From positions 472 to 46,605 of the forward strand of contig DJOT01000011.1 of NCBI GenBank assembly GCA_002439095.1: a stretch of 46,134 nucleotides of DNA, given 5' to 3'. How positions within the stretch are numbered: the first letter of the stretch is position 1; each line of letters opens with the position of its first letter. Of this stretch, positions 34,445 to 40,958 are shown one piece after another. Under the pieces are notes generated by a model. It ran no database searches. It saw only the letters and a program-made list of their open reading frames with translations, and had not been told where the DNA came from. A program made the position numbers and the translations under genes. Source of the DNA: Bacteroidales bacterium UBA6431. Lineage in GTDB: Bacteria > Bacteroidota > Bacteroidia > Bacteroidales > UBA932.

Positions 34445-35008
34445 TTATTTAATTCTGTCCGGATTCTCCGCGACAAATTTCGCCCACGACGACTTGCCTG
34501 AGCCGCCGCTTGTGAATGGATTTGTGGATCGGTAAAAATGGCAGAGCGCCAACGCAAGAGCGTCAGTCGCATCGAGGTACTTATTATCAATTTGTATGCC
34601 AAGAGTTTTTTGGGCCATCAGACAGACCTGCTCCTTGGAGGCCGCACCGTTGCCGCAAATAGCCATCTTGGCCTCTCTCGGGGCATATTCAAACACCTCC
34701 GCGCCGCGCGAGAGGGCCGCCACCATGGCCGCGCCCTGGGCACGTCCGAGCTTGAAGATGACCTGGGCGTTCTTGCCGTAGAACGGCGACTCGATCGCAA
34801 GGCACTGCGGATGGTGGAGGTCGCACAAGGCCCCCACCTTCTCGCTTATCATCTCAAGCTTGTCATAAGGGGAGGCTATCTTGCGCAGATCCAGCACCCC
34901 CATGTCGACATACTGCGGCTTGAGGGCCGCATCTATGCAGAGAATCCCGAAACCAAGGATGTTGGTTCCGGGATCTATGCCTAATATTACAGTACCTTCC
35001 TTAATCAA
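34445..35008 (-). CDS. ruvC: Holliday-junction resolvase RuvC
   Basis: This 187-residue nuclease cuts Holliday junctions as a dimer with RuvAB. The catalytic acids lie in LGIDPGT, AIESPFYG and the C-terminal YLDATDALALAL. The best start is TTG at 35008, which overlaps the serS stop by eight bases; no ATG lies before the conserved GIDPGT motif. The last about 25 residues after the catalytic core are Ser/Gly-rich. Confidence 0.93.
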   Translation of the reverse strand: MIKEGTVILGIDPGTNILGFGILCIDAALKPQYVDMGVLDLRKIASPYDKLEMISEKVGALCDLHHPQCLAIESPFYGKNAQVIFKLGRAQGAAMVAALSRGAEVFEYAPREAKMAICGNGAASKEQVCLMAQKTLGIQIDNKYLDATDALALALCHFYRSTNPFTSGGSGKSSWAKFVAENPDRIK

Positions 35009-36272
35009 TCTTGTCGAATCCGGTGTAAGGCCTGAGGATGTCAGGGATTATGATGCCCTCCGGCGTCTGGTTATCTTCGAGAAGGGCGGCCACTACGCGA
35101 GGCAGCGCGAGGGAGCTTCCGTTGAGGGTGTGGGCAAGCTGTGTCTTGCCGTTCTCATCGCGGTAACGCAGGTGCAGACGGTTGGACTGATAGGTCTCGA
35201 AATTGGAGACGGAAGAAATCTCAAGCCAGCGCTGCTGGGCCGCTGACCAGAGTTCGAAATCGTAGGTGATGGCAGAGGTGAAGCTCAGGTCGCCGCCGCA
35301 CAGACGGAGGATCCTGTACTTCAGGCCGAGCTTGTTGACAAGCGACTCCACATGGGCTATCATCTCGTCGAGGGCGGCGTAAGAGTTCTCCGGCTTCTCG
35401 ATGCGGACGATCTCCACCTTGTCGAACTGGTGCAGACGGTTCAGGCCGCGCACATCCTTGCCGTAAGAGCCGGCCTCGCGGCGGAAACAAGGGGTGTAGG
35501 CGGTGATCTTCTGCGGGATCTGGTCATCGGAGAGGATCACGTCGCGGTAGATGTTGGTAAGCGGAACTTCCGCGGTAGGCACCATGTAGAAATCGTCAAG
35601 GTTGGCATGGTACATCTGGCCCTCCTTGTCAGGGAGCTGGCCTGTACCGAAGCCTGAGGCGGCGTTGACCATCACAGGCGGCTCCATCTCCTTATAGCCG
35701 GCTGCGGTATTGCAGTCGAGGAAGAAGTTGATGAGAGCCCTCTGGAGTTTGGCGCCCTTGTCCTTGTATACAGGGAATCCGGCGCCGGTGATCTTCACAC
35801 CGAGGTCGAAATCGATGATGTCATATTTCTTCGCGAGTTCCCAGTGCGGAAGCGCCCCCTCCGGAAGTTTGACTTCAGGGCCGCCCATCTTGACGACCTC
35901 GTTGTCCTCGGCTCCCTTGCCCGGCTTCACCAGGGCGCACGGGGTGTTCGGCATCAGCACGAGCTGGCTTTCCAGTTCCTTGGAAGCCGCATCCATCTTG
36001 GCGAGCAGCTCGTTGGAGCGGGTCTTGAGTTCAGCGACCTCGGCCTTTGCGGACTCGGCAGCATCCTTGAGCCCCTGCTTCATCAGACCCCCGATCTCGG
36101 CGGCCTTCACCTTCTGGCGGGCAAGCAGTTCATCGCTCTCCGCCTGGAGATTGCGGCGCAGAGTGTCCAGTTCGAGCACCTTGTCCACTATCGGCTTGGC
36201 GTCGAAGTTCTTGATCTTCAATTTATCGATGACGGCCTGAGGGTCGTCCCTGAGCATTTTGAGTGTCAGCAT
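35001..36272 (-). CDS. serS: Seryl-tRNA synthetase
   Basis: This is a 423-residue class II synthetase. The N-terminal coiled-coil arm (about 30-105) binds the tRNA; the catalytic core has motif 2 CFRREAGSYGKDVRGLNRLHQF and motif 3 GSSLALPRVVAALLEDNQ near 385-405. The start at 36272 gives the standard MLTLKMLRDDP N-terminus; the longer frame is unsupported. It leads a unit with ruvC and the receptor. Confidence 0.97.
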   Translation of the reverse strand: MLTLKMLRDDPQAVIDKLKIKNFDAKPIVDKVLELDTLRRNLQAESDELLARQKVKAAEIGGLMKQGLKDAAESAKAEVAELKTRSNELLAKMDAASKELESQLVLMPNTPCALVKPGKGAEDNEVVKMGGPEVKLPEGALPHWELAKKYDIIDFDLGVKITGAGFPVYKDKGAKLQRALINFFLDCNTAAGYKEMEPPVMVNAASGFGTGQLPDKEGQMYHANLDDFYMVPTAEVPLTNIYRDVILSDDQIPQKITAYTPCFRREAGSYGKDVRGLNRLHQFDKVEIVRIEKPENSYAALDEMIAHVESLVNKLGLKYRILRLCGGDLSFTSAITYDFELWSAAQQRWLEISSVSNFETYQSNRLHLRYRDENGKTQLAHTLNGSSLALPRVVAALLEDNQTPEGIIIPDILRPYTGFDKID

Positions 36273-36280
36273 GGCTATAA

Positions 36281-36323
36281 ATTTTAAAAGGGACTTACAC
36301 CTTTTCTCGAAGTGCAAGTCCCT
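36281..36323 (-). terminator. Terminator of the rplU-rpmA unit
   Basis: On the minus strand AGGGACTTGCAC (from 36323) pairs with GTGTAAGTCCCT (to 36289) with one mismatch and is followed by TTTTAAAATTT. It lies just before serS. Confidence 0.65.
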
Positions 36324-36350
36324 GAAGATTCTGCATAAACCCCTTCGAGA

Positions 36351-36611
36351 TTAATTCTCTAACGGGAGGACCGATACATACGATTTGTCGTTCTTCTTGC
36401 GAGTGAACTTGACTGTACCGTCGATGAGGGCGTAGAGAGTGTGGTCCTTGCCCATACCCACGTTCTTGTCAGGGTTGTGGACAGTGCCCCTCTGGCGTAC
36501 TATGATGTTGCCGGCCTTAACGAATTCGCCACCGAATTTCTTGAGTCCAAGACGTTTGCTTTGTGACTCACGACCGTTCTTAGAACTTGATTGACCTTTC
36601 TTGTGTGCCAT
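36351..36611 (-). CDS. rpmA: 50S ribosomal protein L27 (bL27)
   Basis: This 86-residue protein starts MAHKKGQSSSKNGRESQSKR, the usual L27 N-terminus without the Firmicutes-type cleaved extension, and has GNIIVRQRGT and VGMGKDHTLYAL. It sits at the peptidyl-transferase centre. It starts 5 bp after the rplU stop. Confidence 0.98.
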   Translation of the reverse strand: MAHKKGQSSSKNGRESQSKRLGLKKFGGEFVKAGNIIVRQRGTVHNPDKNVGMGKDHTLYALIDGTVKFTRKKNDKSYVSVLPLEN

Positions 36612-36616
36612 AATCC

Positions 36617-36928
36617 TTAAGCGATTTCGTTGATTTTAATCTTGGTGAGTTTCTGACGGTGACCGTTGAGCTTCTGGAAGCCCTTGCGGCGGATCTTCTT
36701 GAATACAAGAACCTTGTCAGCCTTTGCGTTGTCATCGAGGACGGTAGCTTTCACTACTGCACCCTCCACATAAGGAGCTCCGACCTTCACATCGCCTTCA
36801 CCTGCGACGAGAAGCACCTTCTTGAACTCCACATCAGCATCTTTGGCGTCAGCAAGCCTCGGCACAAAGATCTCATTTCCAGCCTCTACCTTGAACTGCT
36901 GGCCTGCAATGTCTACGATTGCGTACAT
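36617..36928 (-). CDS. rplU: 50S ribosomal protein L21 (bL21)
   Basis: This 103-residue protein begins MYAIVDIAGQQFKVEAGNEI and ends with the RRKGFQKLNGHRQKLTKIKI block typical of bL21. The start at 36928 is preferred over the longer frame from 36958. Promoter: TTTG, 19 bases, TAAATTTG (37026-37019) on the minus strand, leaving a leader of about 85 bases. Confidence 0.98.
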   Translation of the reverse strand: MYAIVDIAGQQFKVEAGNEIFVPRLADAKDADVEFKKVLLVAGEGDVKVGAPYVEGAVVKATVLDDNAKADKVLVFKKIRRKGFQKLNGHRQKLTKIKINEIA

Positions 36929-37018
36929 TTGAAACTTGTTTAAAAGTCCGGACCGCAAGCGGCCGCCCTACATGGACAGCACTTGACCTAAAGCTTGTCG
37001 GCCATAAATAATCGGGCG

Positions 37019-37064
37019 CAAATTTAGGCAATTTTATCTTATCCGCAAAATTTTATTAAATTTG
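37019..37064. promoter_or_regulatory. Divergent promoters, rplU and AAA ATPase
   Basis: Minus: TAAATTTG at 37026-37019 with TTTG 19 bases upstream. Plus: TAAATTTG at 37057-37064, 22 bases before the ATPase start. The rplU -33 element lies within the divergent ATPase promoter region, so the two may affect each other. Confidence 0.6.
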
Positions 37065-37086
37065 TGGTTCAAGCCATTTCCGGATT

Positions 37087-38241
37087 ATGGACATCCCATT
37101 CGTGTACAGCAAATACGTGACCGGCAAAGCCAACATCGGCAGGAAAGTCGAGGCACGTACCCTGGCCAACCTACTGAGCCAGGGCGAGAACATAGTCATC
37201 TACGAGCCGCCCAAAGCCGGCAAGACATCCCTTGTACAGCAGACATTCTTCAACATGAAGTCATCCGGTGGGGATTTTGCCTCCGCCTCAGTGAACCTGC
37301 TGAACATACGGGCACTGAGAGATTTCGCGACAAGGCTCGGGTCCGAGGTGCTCCATGCGGCATACGGCAACCCCCAGGACTACACCCCCATGGTGGAAGC
37401 CCTCCTGCCCGGGACCCACTTCATATTCGACCCGCAGAGGTTCGCCGACACTGGCGAGATCCTCTCCCTGAAATGGGAAATGGACCGGGACGACCTCAAG
37501 GCGGTGCTTTCCCTCCCCTACCGTGCAGCCCGCAAGTGCGGGAAAAAGATCTATGTCCTGCTCGACGAGTTCCAGAACATAATGCTTACCGAAGACGGGG
37601 ACATGGCATGCCGCCTGATGGAGGAGGTGTTCCGGACTCTGGAGCCGGAGGACAGGGCCGCAGCCTCATACATTTTCATGGGCTCCAAGGTCAACGCGAT
37701 GCACGAGATGTTCGGGACGAAGAAGTACTTCTTCCGTCAGGTCGAAAGGGTCAAGCTCGGAGAGATCGACACCCGGGAGATCATCGACCACGTGATACGA
37801 GGCCTTCTCGCCACCGGCAAGGTCATCGACAGGGACCTGCTGCTCGGGGTATGCAGGCTCTTCCGCAACAACATCTGCTACATCAACCACTTCTCCGCCA
37901 TCTGCGACTCCCTAACCAGAGGATACATAATGGAGCCGATACTCAACGAGGCCCTCTCCACCATCCTGTCCATCCACGAGCCGCGCTTTGTCGCCATGAT
38001 GGAGGATCTGACCACTTTCCAGGTGAGCATGCTCCGGGCGGTGTTGGACGGGCAGACCAAGTTCACGAGCGCAGACGTCATAGAGCAATACGCCTTCAAC
38101 TCATCAGCCAACGTGCGGCGCCTCAAGGACGCGCTCTGCAAGAAGGAGATCATCATGTTCGACGAGGCCGGGACGCCGACGGTGATCGACCCCCTGTTCG
38201 AGTATTGGGCGAGAAGATATTATTACGGGATGAAGATATGA
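37087..38241 (+). CDS. AAA-type ATPase (archaeal-ATPase/DUF234-like family)
   Basis: This 384-residue protein has an intact Walker A PPKAGKTSL (about 41-49), Walker B KIYVLLDEFQNIM near 154-166, and a sensor-like SYIFMGSKVNAM near 195-206. The C-terminal part (about 310-384) looks like the winged-helix region of this family (FQVSMLRAVLDGQTKFTSAD, then DPLFEYWARRYY). The family is common and poorly characterised. It is translationally coupled to a sirtuin (ATGA overlap). Confidence 0.82.
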   Translation: MDIPFVYSKYVTGKANIGRKVEARTLANLLSQGENIVIYEPPKAGKTSLVQQTFFNMKSSGGDFASASVNLLNIRALRDFATRLGSEVLHAAYGNPQDYTPMVEALLPGTHFIFDPQRFADTGEILSLKWEMDRDDLKAVLSLPYRAARKCGKKIYVLLDEFQNIMLTEDGDMACRLMEEVFRTLEPEDRAAASYIFMGSKVNAMHEMFGTKKYFFRQVERVKLGEIDTREIIDHVIRGLLATGKVIDRDLLLGVCRLFRNNICYINHFSAICDSLTRGYIMEPILNEALSTILSIHEPRFVAMMEDLTTFQVSMLRAVLDGQTKFTSADVIEQYAFNSSANVRRLKDALCKKEIIMFDEAGTPTVIDPLFEYWARRYYYGMKI

Positions 38242-38954
38242 AAGGGAAAACAAGAATAGCCGTGCTGACCGGAGCCGGGGTCAGCGCTGAAAGCGGCCTG
38301 AAGACCTACCGCGACAACGGGGGCCTGTGGAACGGCGTGGATCCGATGGAGGTCGCCTCCGTCGAGGGTTGGCAGCGCGACCCGGGAAAAGTGCTGGAGT
38401 TCTACAACGTGCGCAGGGCGGAGCTCAAGGAGGCACGCCCCAACGAAGCCCACAGGCTCATCGCGGCACTGGAGGAGAAATACGTAGTGGACGTGATCAC
38501 CCAGAACGTTGACAATCTGCACGAAAGGGCCGGCTCTACTCATGTCGTGCATCTCCACGGCGAGCTGACAAAGATCCGCCCGGAGGACACCTGCAACGAA
38601 AGGGACGGATATTCGGAGAAATACGTCATCGACATAGGCTATGGCGAGGTGCATCTCGGAGACCTGGCCCCGGACGGAGCGCAATACAGGCCGCACATCG
38701 TCTTCTTCGGAGAGGCGGTCCCGAAGATCGAGAGGGCCATCGAGCTTGTAAGCCGCGCCGACGTGCTGCTGATAGTGGGGACATCCCTCCAGGTCTACCC
38801 CGCCGCCGGGCTGTACCGCTACGCCTCCGCCGACACACCTATATATATTGTTGACCCGGCCCCGATGCGCCTGCCCGACCACAGGATCACCCACATCATG
38901 AAACCGGCCACCGAAGGGGTGAAAGATTTCGTGTTCTCTATTCTTGGATTATAG
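38238..38954 (+). CDS. Sirtuin, class III-like NAD-dependent deacylase
   Basis: This 238-residue Sir2 protein has the NAD motif LTGAGVSAESGL, TQNVDNLH, catalytic His107 in HLHGEL and FFGEAVP. Tyr56 and Arg59 in FYNVRR correspond to the Y..R pair that accepts acidic acyl groups in class III enzymes (SIRT5/CobB), so desuccinylase or demalonylase activity is plausible. The usual four zinc Cys are missing: only one Cys (in DTCNER) remains in that region. The start at 38238 overlaps the ATPase stop. Confidence 0.9.
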   Translation: MKGKTRIAVLTGAGVSAESGLKTYRDNGGLWNGVDPMEVASVEGWQRDPGKVLEFYNVRRAELKEARPNEAHRLIAALEEKYVVDVITQNVDNLHERAGSTHVVHLHGELTKIRPEDTCNERDGYSEKYVIDIGYGEVHLGDLAPDGAQYRPHIVFFGEAVPKIERAIELVSRADVLLIVGTSLQVYPAAGLYRYASADTPIYIVDPAPMRLPDHRITHIMKPATEGVKDFVFSILGL

Positions 38955-38973
38955 AAATTAATCGCTATCTTTG
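38944..38973 (+). promoter_or_regulatory. rpsU promoter
   Basis: TTG (38944-38946), 19 bases, then TATCTTTG (38966-38973). It lies over the end of the sirtuin gene. Confidence 0.65.
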
Positions 38974-38990
38974 CGCCGCCAAAAAGAAAA

Positions 38991-39000
38991 AGGGGGTGAT
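38991..39000 (+). promoter_or_regulatory. Strong Shine-Dalgarno sequence of rpsU
   Basis: AGGGGGTGAT lies 8 bases before the start at 39009 and is nearly the full complement of the 16S 3' end. Such sites are rare in Bacteroidetes, where bS21 helps hide the anti-Shine-Dalgarno; rpsU is a known exception. Confidence 0.8.
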
Positions 39001-39008
39001 TTAAAGAA

Positions 39009-39203
39009 ATGATTATCGTACCAGTAAAGGAAGGAGAGAACATCGAAAGGGCTCTCAAGAAATTCAAGAGGAAGTTCGAGAAGACCGGAGCTATCCGTGA
39101 GCTTCGCGCACGCAAGAATTTCGAGAAGCCGTCCGAGAAGCGCCGCATCGCAAGGGCGAAGGCCATCTACGTTCAGCATCTCCGTCTCGAAGACGAGCAG
39201 TAG
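39009..39203 (+). CDS. rpsU: 30S ribosomal protein S21 (bS21)
   Basis: This 64-residue basic protein begins MIIVPVKEGENIERALKKFK and has the family core KFEKTGAIRELRARKNFEKP. In Bacteroidetes bS21 is part of the structure that masks the 16S anti-Shine-Dalgarno. Its own mRNA has a strong Shine-Dalgarno, consistent with autoregulation: ribosomes lacking bS21 would favour this mRNA. It has its own promoter and a strong terminator. Confidence 0.97.
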   Translation: MIIVPVKEGENIERALKKFKRKFEKTGAIRELRARKNFEKPSEKRRIARAKAIYVQHLRLEDEQ

Positions 39204-39280
39204 TACATCGCGGCGTGTCTCACCGGAGCATCTCCGCCTTGAGACAGACGATCATTTCAGTCACCTACAGTGACATATTG

Positions 39281-39312
39281 AAGCGGCAGGCCATTGAGGT
39301 CTGCCGCTTTTG
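39281..39312. terminator. Bidirectional terminator between rpsU and the acyltransferase
   Basis: AAGCGGCAGGCC (39281-39292) pairs with GGTCTGCCGCTT (39298-39309), with one G-U pair, a 5-base loop and a T-run. It can end both converging transcripts. Confidence 0.8.
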
Positions 39313-39360
39313 CGTTGCGTCTGGGCGGTCTGGTGGCTTTCCGTACAGAAGCCCGCTACA

Positions 39361-40506
39361 TTACCTGATACCGAAAACGCACCAGCGCAGCACAGGTATG
39401 CGGCGGAGCAGTTCATACAGGAACACGCTTCCGGCGGCTGTCCCGGTCAGGGCAAGGCAATAGATGCTCCAAACCGGCAAGCCGGAACTTTTGAGCAGGA
39501 AGCACAGCCCGGTGCATACCGCCATGTGGACGATATATAGTCCGAAACTGCTGCGGGTCAGGTAGTCAGCCACCGGAGAAGTCCTGTCCGCCCATCTTTT
39601 GTAGCACCCGAACATGGCAAGCGTGGCGACCCAGGCATAAAGGTTGGTCCATACGCTCTGAAGACACGCGGGCGAAGTATAGTCAGTACCGAAATAGTGC
39701 AGGGTATACAAGACAGCTCCGGCAATGGCGGCAACGAGAAGAGGCAGGCTGAATCCGGCAAGCAGGTCCTGCACTCTTTCGTCAGAGAAGATGAAATAAC
39801 CAAGCAGGAACGGAACAATATAAAACGCCGGCCGGTACAGGTTCAACAGCCCCTGCGCGGTGGAAGGCGAATCAATCTGACCCTGCGCGGCACCCCACAG
39901 CAGCAGGAAGCCGCCGACAAGAAGTGCGAGGCCGGAAGCCAGTTTGCGGGACAGCCCGGAAGCCTGGGCCCGCCCTGAAGTTGACGTGGCGGCGGAGGTC
40001 ACACTCCCGGCCGCTTGACTGTTCTTCTCCTGAGAAATCCGTCCCGGAAAAATCCGGTAAATCACCGCCGCCAGAAGCGAGTACAACCACAGAAGCTGGA
40101 TAAACCACAGCGGGCCCACTCCACTGAGCACCATCGCCGGATAACGGGCGAACGACGGGATCGAGTCCCACGCCCCGGCAATCCGGGTGTTGAAGTAGCC
40201 GAGTATCCACTGGAACACGAACAACCCGACTGTAGACGGCACCAGAAGCTTGACCGTACGGCTACGGACAAACGCCCCCGGTCCTTTTGAAGCCAGGGCA
40301 TAGCGACTGCACACTCCGGACACCAGAAAGAGCACCACCATGAACCAAGGATAGAGGACATACATTATGCTGTCCTGATACTGTACATCAGCAAACGACC
40401 CTAACCCGCCGAACACGCCCTCCGCATTGAAATTGTAGAAGACATGGTAGACGAGCACCATCAGAACCACGCTCCAGCGCAGATTGTCAAGAAAATGTTT
40501 TCTCAT
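39361..40506 (-). CDS. Acyltransferase 3 (OpgC-like) membrane protein
   Basis: This 381-residue membrane protein has about ten spans. The N-terminus LDNLRWSVVLMVLVYHVFYN carries the family His in VYH, and SGVCSRYAL follows. An Ala/Ser-rich loop lies near 175-200. These enzymes acetylate or succinylate surface sugars; the substrate is unknown. The start at 40506 is chosen because it opens the family N-terminus. Promoter: TAACTTTG on the minus strand (40541-40534). Confidence 0.85.
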   Translation of the reverse strand: MRKHFLDNLRWSVVLMVLVYHVFYNFNAEGVFGGLGSFADVQYQDSIMYVLYPWFMVVLFLVSGVCSRYALASKGPGAFVRSRTVKLLVPSTVGLFVFQWILGYFNTRIAGAWDSIPSFARYPAMVLSGVGPLWFIQLLWLYSLLAAVIYRIFPGRISQEKNSQAAGSVTSAATSTSGRAQASGLSRKLASGLALLVGGFLLLWGAAQGQIDSPSTAQGLLNLYRPAFYIVPFLLGYFIFSDERVQDLLAGFSLPLLVAAIAGAVLYTLHYFGTDYTSPACLQSVWTNLYAWVATLAMFGCYKRWADRTSPVADYLTRSSFGLYIVHMAVCTGLCFLLKSSGLPVWSIYCLALTGTAAGSVFLYELLRRIPVLRWCVFGIR

Positions 40507-40803
40507 CAGTGTATTAGTATAGTAATATGGGCGCAAAGTTATGCATTTTTTCGGACAAAGTCCAAAAAAATTTGGAAAAATACCCTTATATATATATATA
40601 TATTAGCATCCGCTTTCTTTGCTCCGAATACAAGCAACAAGCAGGCATATAACACAATGTATCAACTGTTTACAATCCACTTGCAGGCATAGGCCGGCCT
40701 GTGGAGCGTGTGCAGTTGACCCTGTCCCGGCATCGTATTATCTGCCTATCAGAACAACTATTTACAGCCGGTACGGGGCAGCCGGCACAAGTCCATCATC
40801 TTT
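40507..40803. other. Spacer with an AT dinucleotide run and divergent control sites
   Basis: The minus-strand acyltransferase promoter lies at 40541-40534. An (AT)n run sits near 40587-40604. Further right is the leader of the 46-codon peptide gene, where TTG near 40707 and TATCTG near 40739 may form a weak promoter. No larger gene is convincing. Confidence 0.45.
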
Positions 40804-40944
40804 ATGAAGGCAAACAGCGAAAAACAGGCACTGCCCTATGTAAAACCGGAAGTCGAGCTGATCGACATCAATCCCGCCGGGGTTCTCTGCGGAAGCGTGA
40901 CCGGGCAAGACCCCGATTACCCCATTTACCCTAGTAACTTCTAA
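40804..40944 (+). CDS. 46-residue YxxP peptide, possible RiPP precursor or leader peptide
   Basis: The ORF begins MKANSEKQALPYVKPEVEL and continues IDINPAGVLCGSVTGQDPDY, ending PIYPSNF. The pattern YxxPxVEhIxI followed by a small-residue GS site and an acidic, Pro/Tyr-rich tail is that of a small-protein type common in Bacteroidales. The YxxP motif also occurs in lasso leaders bound by PqqD-like proteins. It ends 14 bases before the fimbrillin-like lipoprotein gene, in the same direction. No membrane span or signal peptide is present. Its function is unknown; it may be a leader peptide or a substrate of a maturation system. Confidence 0.62.
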   Translation: MKANSEKQALPYVKPEVELIDINPAGVLCGSVTGQDPDYPIYPSNF

Positions 40945-40958
40945 ACTACAGCAGCACA

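Noticed and set aside
36281..36323. T-box leader for serS
   Set aside because: It is a simple hairpin with a T-rich end placed as the rplU-rpmA terminator; no T-box or specifier loop is visible, and T-boxes are typical of Firmicutes.
37087..38954. Sir2-type antiphage defence system
   Set aside because: The sirtuin is a compact class III-like deacylase with no defence-associated fused domain, and the ATPase is not of a known defence family; the evidence is too thin.
40587..40604. AT-dinucleotide run as a phase-variable promoter
   Set aside because: It is not placed between recognisable -33 and -7 elements, so a role in spacing cannot be supported.
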